DNA of 64,000 nucleotides from Micromonospora coxensis (GTDB lineage Bacteria; Actinomycetota; Actinomycetes; Mycobacteriales; Micromonosporaceae): NCBI RefSeq assembly GCF_900090295.1, contig NZ_LT607753.1:5022001-5086000 (forward strand). Reading direction: 5' to 3'. Both the position numbers and the translations under genes were made by a program. The notes under the pieces are model-generated. The model was not told the DNA's origin, did not search any database, and saw nothing but the letters and a program-made list of their open reading frames with translations. This document shows positions 36,737 through 45,097 of the stretch, in pieces. How positions within the stretch are numbered: position 1 is the first letter of the stretch; every line of letters begins with the position of its first letter.

Positions 36737-36814
36737 GGTCGCCGAACCGGGCGCGCGGGTGACCGGCCGACGGCTGAGCCGCCCGCGCGGCCCGGGTGTC
36801 GCCGGCCCGCCCGC

Positions 36815-37366
36815 TCAGGTGGGCCGGCGGGCCAGGTGGCGGTGGCCCCGCGCCGCCCCTTCCGCCAGGAGGAAGGTGTCCTCGACGGTGGCGATGCGCT
36901 CCCGCTCGGCGTCCAGCTCCGCGTCGCGCCCCTCGACCACCAGCAACTGCCCGAGCGTCCGGTACGCGTTCGTCCGGTCGCCGGGATCGGCGGGGTCGTC
37001 GATGGCCTCGCGCACCACCCGGATCGCCTCATCGATGCGCCGCTGCTCGTACAGCAGCCGGCCCAGGTGGCGGCGGACGTGCCTCTCACCCGCCGCCACC
37101 GCCTCCCGGTAGACCTCGATCGCCTCGTCGACGCGCCCGTGCCGGGCCAGCAGCCGACCCAGCGGCGCCAGCGGCCCGCCGGCCGCCCGGTGGACGGCGA
37201 CCGCCTCGTCGAGCCGTCCGTGCTCGGCCAGCACGTCGGCCAGTCGCATCGTCCGGTAGTGCTCGTCCACACCGCGCGCCGCGCGCAGCAGGGCGACGGC
37301 CTCGTCCGGCCGGCCCTGCGCGACGAGCCGATCGACGCGCTCGTCGTCGAAGGCCACGTATTGCAT
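36815..37366 (-). CDS. Tetratricopeptide-repeat protein
   Basis: The protein is 183 aa from ATG 37366; an ATG at 37378 is also in frame. TATGGT ends 7 nt before ATG 37366, suggesting a leaderless mRNA. Four to five TPR-like helix pairs run through it: GRPDEAVALLRAARG, GRLDEAVAVHRAAGG, GRVDEAIEVYREAVA and RRIDEAIRVVREAID. The repeat unit is about 33 residues. There is no signal peptide. It is presumably a protein-interaction adaptor; the partner is unknown. It is divergent from the methyltransferase gene. Confidence 0.82.
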   Translation of the reverse strand: MQYVAFDDERVDRLVAQGRPDEAVALLRAARGVDEHYRTMRLADVLAEHGRLDEAVAVHRAAGGPLAPLGRLLARHGRVDEAIEVYREAVAAGERHVRRHLGRLLYEQRRIDEAIRVVREAIDDPADPGDRTNAYRTLGQLLVVEGRDAELDAERERIATVEDTFLLAEGAARGHRHLARRPT

Positions 37367-37599
37367 GGCGCAGACCATAGGGCACGGCGGCGAGCCGTCC
37401 GCACCGCCGACGGCGGCGGGGAGCCGGTCGATGTCCGCGCGGGGGTGCAAAGTGGATCTCCCATACCGTGGCGGACGCGCATAGAGTGGGCAGCACCACA
37501 CGATCCGCGGGTCGGCCGGTGTCGCGTCCGCGTGCCGGCGCGCGTCCGGGCACACCGCTGCCCTCCCGCACCGCGGCGACGAAAACTGGGGCGAGGCAG

Positions 37600-38415
37600 A
37601 TGCAGATGCCGGACGGACTTCCCGCCGAGATCGACCTGAGCCGGCCGAGCGCGGCCCGGGTCTACGACTACTTCCTCGGCGGCGCGCACAACTTCGAGAT
37701 CGACCGGCAGTTGGCCGAGCAGATCGCGAGCATGACGCCGAACCTGGCCGCCACCATGCGCGCCGGCCGGGAGTTCCTGCGCCGGGCCGTACGGGTGCTG
37801 CTCGACGCCGGCATCGACCAGTTCCTCGACATCGGCTCGGGCATCCCCACCGTCGGCAACGTGCACGAGGTGGCCCAGGCGGCCAACCCCGAGGCGCGGA
37901 TCGTCTACGTCGACATCGACCCGGTGGCGGTGGCGCACAGCCGGGAACTGCTCGCCGGCAACGAGCGGGCCACCGCGATCCGGGCCGACCTGCGCGAACC
38001 GAAGCTGATCCTGGAGCTGGCCCGCTCCAGCGGCCTGATCGACTTCGACCGGCCGGTCGGCATCCTGCTCGCCGGGGTGGTCCACTTCATCCCCGACGTC
38101 GACCGCCCGGGCGACATCCTGGCCGCCCTGCGGGCCGCCGCCGTGCCCGGCAGCTTCCTGGTGGTCTCCCACTCCACCTTCGAGGACCAGCCGCAGGAGA
38201 TGCTCGACGCGCAGCGGCTCTCGGCGCGTACCGACACCGAGATCACGCTCCGCTCGCGGGCCGAGATCACCGGCTTCTTCGGTGACTGGACGCTGCTGGA
38301 GCCGGGCGTGGTGCACATGCCGCTGTGGCGGCCGGACTCGCCCGCCGACGTGGACGAGCGCCCCGAGCGGTTCGGGGCGTTCGGCGGCGTCGCCCGGTAC
38401 GACCACGCCGGCTGA
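37600..38415 (+). CDS. DUF574-family S-adenosyl methyltransferase
   Basis: The protein is 271 aa. It matches the actinobacteria-specific DUF574 (Methyltransf_19) family: SRPSAARVYDYFLGGAHNFEID at the N-terminus, the SAM-binding LDIGSGIPTVGNVHEVAQ, and VYVDIDPVAVAHSRELL. The start is ATG 37600, with GAGGCAG upstream. The family is abundant in streptomycetes and micromonosporas, and its substrates are unknown. The GGDEF/EAL gene begins only 6 bp after its stop codon, so the two are almost surely co-transcribed. Confidence 0.9.
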   Translation: MQMPDGLPAEIDLSRPSAARVYDYFLGGAHNFEIDRQLAEQIASMTPNLAATMRAGREFLRRAVRVLLDAGIDQFLDIGSGIPTVGNVHEVAQAANPEARIVYVDIDPVAVAHSRELLAGNERATAIRADLREPKLILELARSSGLIDFDRPVGILLAGVVHFIPDVDRPGDILAALRAAAVPGSFLVVSHSTFEDQPQEMLDAQRLSARTDTEITLRSRAEITGFFGDWTLLEPGVVHMPLWRPDSPADVDERPERFGAFGGVARYDHAG

Positions 38416-38421
38416 GCCGAC

Positions 38422-40581
38422 ATGTCCGCCGTCCCGGATCCCGGCGGGGGCGACTTCAGCCGGCCGGGCGCCCAGGGTTACGCCGCCGAGTGGGCCCGGG
38501 CGGCACGCCGGCTCGGTTTCGTGCCGCTGAGCGCGGACGAGACCGAGCGGCTGCTGCTCGTGCACACCGTACGGCTGGCCCGGGCCCTGCTGGCCGAGGA
38601 GTTCTCCGCCGCCCCGGCGGAGGACGTGGGCCGGGCCCTGGTCGAGGCGCACCTCACCGAGCCGCGGATGCTGGACTGGTCGCTGCGCGCCCTCGGCGAC
38701 CGGTTCCTGGCCCGGGTGCTGCCGGCCCGGGCCGACCTGCCCGACGCCGCCGCCCGGGTGGCGGCGATGCAGGGGGCGCTGGCCGCCGGTTTCGCCCGGG
38801 CCCTGCGCGACCGGACGTTCACCCAGCAGGAGCGGATCGCCCGCTCGGCCTGGCAGGCCCGCGACGCCGTGGAGCGGGCGTTGCGCGACAGCGAGGCCCG
38901 GTTCCGGGCGGTCTTCACCGGCGCGGCCATCGGGATCGGCATCGCCGGCATCGACGGGCGGATCATCGACGTCAACCAGTCCTTCGCCGACATGCTCGGC
39001 TACTCCATCGAGGAGCTGCGGCAGACCAACGTGGCGTCGCTGTTCCACGCCGACGACGCCGCCGGCATGTGGGAGCTGTACCAGGAACTGATCGAGGGCA
39101 AGCACGACAGCGCCCGGGTGGAGAAGCGCTACTACCGCAAGGACGGCAGCGTCGTCTGGACCGACCTGGCCGTCTCGCTGATCCGGCACGACGACGGCCG
39201 GCCCCGGTTCACCGTCGCGATGATCGAGGACATCACCGAGCGGTACGAACTCCAGCAGCGGCTGCGCTTCCAGGCGTTGCACGACCCGCTGACCGGCCTG
39301 CCCAACCGCACGCTCTTCTTCGAGACGCTGGGTCGGTTGTTCCACGAGGCCGGCCCCGACCAGCGGATCGGGGTCTGCTTCCTCGACCTGGACGGCTTCA
39401 AGGCGGTCAACGACAGCCTCGGGCACGACCTGGGGGACCGGCTGCTGGTCACCATCGCCCGCCGGCTGGCCGACTGCGTCGCCGGGCAGGGCCACCTGGT
39501 CGCCCGGATGGGCGGCGACGAGTTCGTCATCCTGGTCGACTCGGCGGAGGGGATCGACGACGCCGTCGGGGTGGCCGAGCTGGCCCTGGCGGCCGTCTCC
39601 GCGCCGGTGCTCATCGGTGAACAGCAGCTCGCCGTCTCGGCCAGCGTCGGCGTGGTGGACTGCCCGGCGGCGGAGACCAGCCCCTCCGAGCTGATGAAGG
39701 CCGCCGACACCACCCTCTACTGGGCCAAGGCGGAGGGCCGCGGCCGCTGGGCGGTGTACGACCCGGAGCGCAGCGCCGCCGACATCGCCCGCTCGGCGCT
39801 CGCCGCCGGCCTGCCGGCCGCCCTGGACCGGGGCGAGTTCGTGCTGCACTACCAGCCCATCGTCGCGCTGCTCGACGGGCGGATGCAGGCCGTGGAGGCG
39901 CTGGTCCGCTGGCGGCACCCCGAACTCGGCCTGGTCGGCCCGGACCGGTTCATCGGGCTGGCCGAGGAGACCGGGCTGATCGTCCGGCTCGGCGAGTGGG
40001 TGCTCGGCCAGGCCTGCCGGGACGCCCGCGCCTGGCACCGGGAGTTCCCCGAGCAGCGGCTGGTGGTCAGCGTGAACCTGGCCGCCCGGCAGGCCGACGA
40101 CCCGGCCATCGTGGACACCGTGGCGGACGTGCTGCGGCGGACCGGTCTCCCCGCCGAGCTGCTGCAACTGGAGCTGACCGAGAGCGCGGTGATGGGCACC
40201 GCCGGGGAGCCGCTGCGCTCGCTGCACCGGCTGGCCGACCTCGGCGTACGGCTGGCCATCGACGACTTCGGCACCGGGTACTCGAACCTGGCGTACCTGC
40301 GCCGGCTGCCGATCCACTGCCTGAAGCTGGCCGGGCCGTTCGTGGAGGGGATCCGGACCGACGGCGACGACACCGCCGACCACCGCGACGAGCGGATCGT
40401 CGACGCGCTGGTGCGGCTGGCGCACGCGCTGGAGCTGTGGGTCACCGCCGAGGCGGTGGAGACCGGCGCGCAGGCCGAGCGGCTGCGGTCGCTGCGCTGC
40501 GACACCGGCCAGGGACGCTGGTTCGGCCCACCCGTGCCGGCCGAGCAGATCACCGCCCGGCTGCGCGGCGGGGCGGCGTGA
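38422..40581 (+). CDS. PAS-GGDEF-EAL protein for cyclic di-GMP turnover
   Basis: The protein is 719 aa. The order is an N-terminal helical region of unknown type (1 to about 150), a PAS domain (about 155-275, FRAVFTGAAIGIGIAG to EDITERYE), GGDEF (about 285-445) and EAL (about 460-715). The cyclase motif MGGDEF is intact. The inhibitory I-site RxxD is not visible upstream of it. The EAL domain has EALVRWRHP and DDFGTGYSNLAYLRRLP; the usual LKIDRSF is LKLAGPF, keeping Lys but losing the Asp. Both activities are possible. There is no TM segment, so it is probably cytosolic. Confidence 0.93.
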   Translation: MSAVPDPGGGDFSRPGAQGYAAEWARAARRLGFVPLSADETERLLLVHTVRLARALLAEEFSAAPAEDVGRALVEAHLTEPRMLDWSLRALGDRFLARVLPARADLPDAAARVAAMQGALAAGFARALRDRTFTQQERIARSAWQARDAVERALRDSEARFRAVFTGAAIGIGIAGIDGRIIDVNQSFADMLGYSIEELRQTNVASLFHADDAAGMWELYQELIEGKHDSARVEKRYYRKDGSVVWTDLAVSLIRHDDGRPRFTVAMIEDITERYELQQRLRFQALHDPLTGLPNRTLFFETLGRLFHEAGPDQRIGVCFLDLDGFKAVNDSLGHDLGDRLLVTIARRLADCVAGQGHLVARMGGDEFVILVDSAEGIDDAVGVAELALAAVSAPVLIGEQQLAVSASVGVVDCPAAETSPSELMKAADTTLYWAKAEGRGRWAVYDPERSAADIARSALAAGLPAALDRGEFVLHYQPIVALLDGRMQAVEALVRWRHPELGLVGPDRFIGLAEETGLIVRLGEWVLGQACRDARAWHREFPEQRLVVSVNLAARQADDPAIVDTVADVLRRTGLPAELLQLELTESAVMGTAGEPLRSLHRLADLGVRLAIDDFGTGYSNLAYLRRLPIHCLKLAGPFVEGIRTDGDDTADHRDERIVDALVRLAHALELWVTAEAVETGAQAERLRSLRCDTGQGRWFGPPVPAEQITARLRGGAA

Positions 40582-40654
40582 CCGGGGTACGGTTCGCGCT
40601 GGGCGGGCGACGGACGGCGTACCCCCGCGGCGCGCGACGGGCGGAGGTGGCCGG

Positions 40655-41155
40655 GTGGACCTGACGGACTCGCAGGCCGTGGTGTCGGTGGTGGCGGCCC
40701 TGGCGATCCTGGCCGGGCTGGCCGGGGTGGTGGTGCCCGGCCTGCCGGCGCTGCCGCTGTGCTGGGGCGGGGTGCTGATCTGGGCGGTCTTCGGCGACGC
40801 CGGACCCGGCCGCTGGGCGGTGCTGGCGGCGGCGACCGTGGTGGTGGCCGGCGGCACCGTGGTCAAGTACGCCTGGCCGGGGCGGAACCTGAAGCGCACC
40901 GGGGTGCCGACGTCGTCGCTGCTCGCCGGTGGGCTGCTGGGGCTGGTCGGGTTCTTCGTGATCCCGGTGGTCGGCCTGGTGCTCGGCTTCGTCGGCGGGG
41001 TGTGGGGCGCCGAGCGGCTGCGGCTGGGCAGCAACCAGCTCGCCTGGCCGGCGACCGTGCAGGCGCTCAAGGCCGCCGGCCTGTCCATGCTGGTCGAGCT
41101 GCTGGCCGGCCTGGTCGTCGCCGCGCTCTGGGTGGCCGGGCTGCTGTTCGCCTGA
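40655..41155 (+). CDS. DUF456 membrane protein
   Basis: The protein is 166 aa from GTG 40655, with GGAGG upstream. It consists almost wholly of hydrophobic helices, with Gly-rich LAGLAGVVVPGLPALPLCWGG at the start and LVGFFVIPVVGLVLGFVGGVWGAE in the middle (both typical of DUF456, written here in part as GVVVPGLPALPL and GFVGGVWGAE). The family is common in actinobacteria and its function is unknown. It follows the GGDEF/EAL gene by 73 bp and is convergent with the WYL regulator. Confidence 0.82.
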   Translation: MDLTDSQAVVSVVAALAILAGLAGVVVPGLPALPLCWGGVLIWAVFGDAGPGRWAVLAAATVVVAGGTVVKYAWPGRNLKRTGVPTSSLLAGGLLGLVGFFVIPVVGLVLGFVGGVWGAERLRLGSNQLAWPATVQALKAAGLSMLVELLAGLVVAALWVAGLLFA

Positions 41156-41184
41156 CCCCTGCCGCCGCCCGCCACCGTCGGTGG

Positions 41185-42165
41185 CTAGTGCTCCGACGTC
41201 ACGTCGTAGCGGGCGGCGATCGCGGCGGCGCGGTCGTGCAGGGCGGTGCGCAACCACTGCGGGGTCAGGGCTTCCGCGTTCGTGGCGAGCTGCCACAGCG
41301 CCCACTCGGCATGTCGTGGATCCTGGAAGGTCACCTCCAGCCGTAGCCAGCCGTCGGCGTCGGGTTCTTCGGCGTGGACGGCCACCGCGGTGGCCACCAG
41401 GTCCTCCCGCCGTGCCGGGTGCACCCGTACCACCACGGTGACCAGGTCGCCGCCGGTCCGGAACCGTGTGCTGCGTTCCTGCCAGGCCCGGTCCAGGTCG
41501 ACCCGGTCCGGTCGCTGCGCGGGTTCGGCGAGTTCGTCGGCGGCCAGGATCCGGGACAGCCGGTAGGTGCGGTCCGCGCCGGACCTGGTGGCCAGCAGGT
41601 AGCCCTGCTCGCGTACGGTGACCAGGCCGATCGGGTCCACCGTGCGCCACCTCGGGGGCTGGCCCGCCGCCGCGTAGTGGATGCGCAGCCTGTGTCCGGC
41701 GAACACCGCGCGCCGAACCTCGGCGACGATGCTGTCGGGAACCTCGTCCGTGACCAGCCGGCGTGACAGCAGGTCGGTCTCCGGGTCGATGAGCAGCCGT
41801 TGGGTCGCGCCGGTCGCGGTGTCCCGATAGCTCTCGGGGAGCGCGTCGACCACCTTGAGCATGGCCGAGGCGAGCGCCGAGCCGAGACCGAACACCTGCG
41901 CGCCGCGCCGCGATCCGGCGACCAGCAGGGCGAGCGCCTCGTCGTGGTTCAGTCCGGTGAGCTCGGTCTGGAAACCGGGCAACAACGCGAAGCCGCCGTG
42001 CCGGCCGCGTTCGGCGTACACCGGGACGCCGGCCGCGGACAGCGCCTCGATGTCGCGCAGCACGGTGCGGGTGGACACCTCCAGTTCGCGGGCCAACGTG
42101 GCCGCGGACAACCGACCGCGCTGGCGCAGCAACAGCACCAGCGAGACCAACCGGTCGGCCCGCAT
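41185..42165 (-). CDS. WYL-domain (YafY-type) transcriptional regulator
   Basis: The protein is 326 aa from ATG 42165. The N-terminal winged HTH is clear: RADRLVSLVLLLRQRGRLSA, then LARELEVSTRTVLRDIEALS. The WYL domain lies about 140-230, with RIHYAAAGQPPRWRTVDPIGL and GYLLATRSG, followed by the C-terminal WCX extension. CATAGT ends 6 nt before the ATG, so the mRNA is probably leaderless. A perfect 17-bp inverted repeat lies just upstream and is the likely autoregulatory site. It is divergent from ridA-like 42285. Confidence 0.92.
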   Translation of the reverse strand: MRADRLVSLVLLLRQRGRLSAATLARELEVSTRTVLRDIEALSAAGVPVYAERGRHGGFALLPGFQTELTGLNHDEALALLVAGSRRGAQVFGLGSALASAMLKVVDALPESYRDTATGATQRLLIDPETDLLSRRLVTDEVPDSIVAEVRRAVFAGHRLRIHYAAAGQPPRWRTVDPIGLVTVREQGYLLATRSGADRTYRLSRILAADELAEPAQRPDRVDLDRAWQERSTRFRTGGDLVTVVVRVHPARREDLVATAVAVHAEEPDADGWLRLEVTFQDPRHAEWALWQLATNAEALTPQWLRTALHDRAAAIAARYDVTSEH

Positions 42166-42178
42166 GCGAGAACTATGC

Positions 42179-42215
42179 CAGCCGATACACGACACAGGGT
42201 GTCGTGTATCGGCTG
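42179..42215. promoter_or_regulatory. Perfect 17-bp inverted repeat, probable WYL regulator operator
   Basis: The arms CAGCCGATACACGACAC (42179-42195) and its exact complement (42199-42215) are separated by AGG. The repeat lies between the divergent WYL regulator and the RidA gene. The regulator's -10 box (CATAGT, 42177-42172 on the minus strand) abuts it, so binding would control both promoters. Confidence 0.85.
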
Positions 42216-42284
42216 AGAGGCTCACCGGCGCGTGGGTGCGCGTCCGGCGTGCCCACACCCTCGACGATTGGAGTGGACGTGGCA

Positions 42285-42680
42285 ATGGAGCGATCGGCGG
42301 TCAACCCGTGGACGTGGTCGGTGGAGTTGGGCTACAACCAGGGTGAGGTCGTCTCCGGGCACACCCGGACGCTGTACTGCGCCGGACAGACCGCGATGGG
42401 CGGCGACGGCAAGCCCCGGCATGCCGGTGACATGGCGGCGCAGGTGGCGTTGAGCCTCGACAACCTGGAGGCCGTGCTCGACGAGGCCGGCATGTCCCTC
42501 GCGAACCTCGTCCGGCTCACCGTCTACACCACCGACGTCGACCGGCTCTTCGAGCACTACGGCGTGCTGGCGTCGAGGCTGGGCGCGGCCGGGGTGGCCC
42601 CGGCCACCACGATGCTCGGGGTGACCCGGCTGGCGATCCCCACCCTGATGGTCGAACTCGAGGGGACCGCCGTCGCGTGA
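42285..42680 (+). CDS. RidA/YjgF-family protein
   Basis: RidA proteins hydrolyse reactive enamine/imine intermediates of amino-acid metabolism. The protein is 131 aa. Features are the GHTRTLYCAGQTAMGGDGKP segment and the C-terminal VTRLAIPTLMVELEGTAV. The usual catalytic Arg near the end (the R-x-x-L-P type site) appears as TRLAIPTLMVE, so the subgroup is probably RidA-like rather than archetypal. A GTG at 42279 is an alternative start with better spacing to GGAG. It is divergent from the WYL gene and likely controlled by it. Confidence 0.88.
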   Translation: MERSAVNPWTWSVELGYNQGEVVSGHTRTLYCAGQTAMGGDGKPRHAGDMAAQVALSLDNLEAVLDEAGMSLANLVRLTVYTTDVDRLFEHYGVLASRLGAAGVAPATTMLGVTRLAIPTLMVELEGTAVA

Positions 42681-42796
42681 TGCGGCCCCGCCGCCCCCTG
42701 CTCGGCGCGCCGGCGGCGACGTCCGCGGAGCCGACTGCCCGGGTGCGGAACCCGGCGCGGCTGCGGCGCGCGTTCGCGCGGCACTAGGGTCGGCCC

Positions 42797-43543
42797 ATGC
42801 GGATCACCGTCCTGGGTGGACTCGGTGCGTGGCCCACCGCCGGGCAGGGGTGCGGCGGCTTCCTCGTGGAGCACGACGGCTTCCGCCTGCTGGTCGACCC
42901 CGGTTACGCGACGCTCCCGCCGCTGCTGTCCCGGCTGCCCGCCGCCGCGGTCGACGCGGCCTACGTCAGTCACGGCCATCCCGACCACTGCGCCGACCTG
43001 CAACCACTGCTGCGCGCCCGGATCCTGGCCGACCGCTCGGGCCCGGCCCTGCCGGTGCACGCGCCGGCCGGCAGCCTCGACCGGCTGCTCGCGATCGACG
43101 AGCCGGGCCTGCTCGACGGCGCGTACCTGCTGCGCGAGTTCACCCCCGGGGACCGGTTCGCGCTGGGCCCGTTCACGGTGCGCACCTGGGCGCTGCCGCA
43201 CTGGGTGGCGAACGCCGGGGCCCGGTTCGAGACCGGTGGGGCGACGCTCGCCTACACCGGGGACACCGGCGCCAGCCCGGACCTGGTGGACCTGGCCCGC
43301 GACGCCGACCTGCTGATCGCCGACGCCACCTACGTCGACGCGATCCCGGAACGGCACGCCGGCAACCTGTCCAGCGCCGCCGAGGTCGGCCGGTACGCCG
43401 CCGTGGCGTCCGTCCGGCGGGTGCTGCTGACCCACCTGTGGCCCGGCACCGAGGCGTCGTCGGCCGTCGCGGCGGCCCGCCGGGCGTACGACGGTCGGGT
43501 CGAGGTGGCGGAGCCGGGCCTGGTCGTCGACTGCCCGTCCTGA
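42797..43543 (+). CDS. MBL-fold metal-dependent hydrolase (RNase Z-like group)
   Basis: The protein is 248 aa. The metal motif is SHGHPDHCAD (H-x-H-x-DH), with later ligands in LPHWVAN, GDTGASPDL and LTHLWPG. The layout without an exosite arm resembles the cyclic-phosphodiesterase or RNase Z-like group, as in several actinobacterial homologues. TAGGGT (42785-42790) ends 6 nt before the ATG, implying a leaderless mRNA. The substrate is unknown. It is convergent with the sugar dehydrogenase; the 230 bp between them hold nothing I can name. Confidence 0.88.
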   Translation: MRITVLGGLGAWPTAGQGCGGFLVEHDGFRLLVDPGYATLPPLLSRLPAAAVDAAYVSHGHPDHCADLQPLLRARILADRSGPALPVHAPAGSLDRLLAIDEPGLLDGAYLLREFTPGDRFALGPFTVRTWALPHWVANAGARFETGGATLAYTGDTGASPDLVDLARDADLLIADATYVDAIPERHAGNLSSAAEVGRYAAVASVRRVLLTHLWPGTEASSAVAAARRAYDGRVEVAEPGLVVDCPS

Positions 43544-43773
43544 CCCGGGGGCGGCACGGCGGAGGAGGCGGCGGCGAGGGGCGTCCGTCGGGCACGGCGG
43601 GTCGCCGTACGTGAGAGAGAGGTGGACGCCCCGCGCCGCCGCGCGGACCGGACGTTGCCGAGCGCCCGGTCCTCAGTCCCGTCGCGATCGGGCCTGGTCA
43701 CAGGCTCAAGCATGCGGTCGGGGCGGGTCCGGCGGCAACGCGATTTCGGTCCGTGCCCGGTGGGGCGCGCCGG

Positions 43774-45006
43774 TCACGGCCGGGTGGGGCGGGTGGCCGG
43801 CGTCGGCTGCCCCGCGCCGGTGAAGCGGAGGATCCGGTCGTCGTCGGGCGCCGGGGTGCCGCGACCGTCGCGGTTGCTGGTGGCCACCCAGAGTGCGCCG
43901 TCCGGGGCCCGCTCGACGGTCCGCAGACGGCCGTAGCGTCCCAGCAGTTCGGCGACGGGGGTGCCGGGCCGGCCGGCGGCGTCGAGCGGCACGGCCCACA
44001 GCCGCGCGCCGCGCAGGGCCGCGACGAAGAGGGTGCCGCCGGCGATGGTGGCACCGCTCGGTGACGCCTCCGCCGGGCGCCACACGAGCACCGGGTCGCG
44101 GAACCGGGGATCGCCGCCGGGACCCTCGACGACCGGCCAGCCGTAGTTGCCGCCCGGGACGATCAGGTTCACCTCGTCCCAGGTGCTCTGGCCGAACTCG
44201 GTGGCGAACAGCCGCCCCCACCCGTCCCAGGCGAGACCCTGCACGTTGCGGTGGCCGGAGCTGTAGACCGGCGACCCGGGGAACGGGTTGTCCGCCGGCA
44301 CGGCGCCGTCCGGCCGGATCCGCAGGATCTTGCCGTTGCGGCTGGCCGGATCCTGCGCGGCGGCGGGCACACCCACGTCGCCGATGCCGGCGTAGAGCAT
44401 CCCGTCGGGGCCGAACGCGATCCGGCCACCGGCGTGGAAGGCCGCCCGGGGCACGCCGCTGAGGACGACCTGCGCCGCGTGCGGCGCGTGCAGCGGGAAG
44501 CGGACGATCCGGATGTCGGCGGCGGTGGTGAAGCAGACGTAGACCAGCCGGTCCCGGCGGAACGTGGGGGAGACGGCCAGGCCGAGCAGCCCCGCCTCCC
44601 CGCCGGCGACCACTCCGGCGATCCGGGCGACCTGCCGTGGCGGTCGGCCCGGCCGGACCCGCAGCACCGTGCCCCGGTCGCGCTGGGCGACCAGCGCGCT
44701 GCCGTCGGGGAGGAAGCCGAGCCCCCAGGGGGCCGCCAGGCCGGTGGCGACGACCTGTGGCCGGGTGAAGTCGAACCCGGCGGCGGCCGGCGGCCCGACC
44801 GGCGGCGGCTGCCCGACGTCGGCGGCCGGCGGCGCGAGCGGCGTGGTCGCCGGTGGCGCGAGCGGTGCGGCGGCCGGCTGCCCGACCAGTGTGGTCGCCG
44901 GTGGCGCGAGCGGTCGGCCCCGGGGCTGCTCACCCGCCACCGCCTCGGCGGTGCCCGGCAGGAGGGCGAGAACGGTGACGACGACCGGGACGACACGACG
45001 ACGCAT
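43774..45006 (-). CDS. PQQ-dependent aldose sugar dehydrogenase-like secreted protein
   Basis: The protein is 410 aa from ATG 45006, with GGAGGAG upstream. A signal peptide (MRRRVVPVVVTVLALLPGTA) ends near AEA. Residues about 30-75 are a low-complexity Ala/Pro linker with LAPPATTLVGQP repeats. The six-bladed propeller has the soluble glucose dehydrogenase motifs: GLAAPWGLGFLPDG, GGEAGLLGLAVSP, the calcium/PQQ segment around GHRNVQGLAWD, and NYGWPVVEG. It probably oxidises aldose sugars outside the cell. It is divergent from the GS-like gene. Confidence 0.9.
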   Translation of the reverse strand: MRRRVVPVVVTVLALLPGTAEAVAGEQPRGRPLAPPATTLVGQPAAAPLAPPATTPLAPPAADVGQPPPVGPPAAAGFDFTRPQVVATGLAAPWGLGFLPDGSALVAQRDRGTVLRVRPGRPPRQVARIAGVVAGGEAGLLGLAVSPTFRRDRLVYVCFTTAADIRIVRFPLHAPHAAQVVLSGVPRAAFHAGGRIAFGPDGMLYAGIGDVGVPAAAQDPASRNGKILRIRPDGAVPADNPFPGSPVYSSGHRNVQGLAWDGWGRLFATEFGQSTWDEVNLIVPGGNYGWPVVEGPGGDPRFRDPVLVWRPAEASPSGATIAGGTLFVAALRGARLWAVPLDAAGRPGTPVAELLGRYGRLRTVERAPDGALWVATSNRDGRGTPAPDDDRILRFTGAGQPTPATRPTRP

Positions 45007-45048
45007 CTGGACTCCTCCGCTGCGGTTGCCGCCGCCCCCGGCGGGGCA

Positions 45049-45077
45049 TTGACGGTGATCCGGTTTGCCAGTAGACC
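45049..45077 (+). promoter_or_regulatory. Promoter of the GS-ALDH-SDR operon
   Basis: The -35 box TTGACG (45049-45054) is followed after 17 nt by TAGACC (45072-45077). Transcription would start near 45083, 15 nt before ATG 45098. A GGAGA lies between them, so this gene is leadered, unlike several others in the window. Confidence 0.65.
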
Positions 45078-45097
45078 TTGGTGATGGAGACCCGCTG

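Noticed and set aside
35260-41175. A 1971-aa open frame on the minus strand
   Set aside because: It runs antisense to the thiolase, methyltransferase and GGDEF/EAL genes, with composition typical of third-position GC bias. No domain can be read in it.
43544-43773. Possible small genes between the MBL hydrolase and the sugar dehydrogenase
   Set aside because: The frames there are short, Arg/Pro-rich and have no start site or recognisable pattern.
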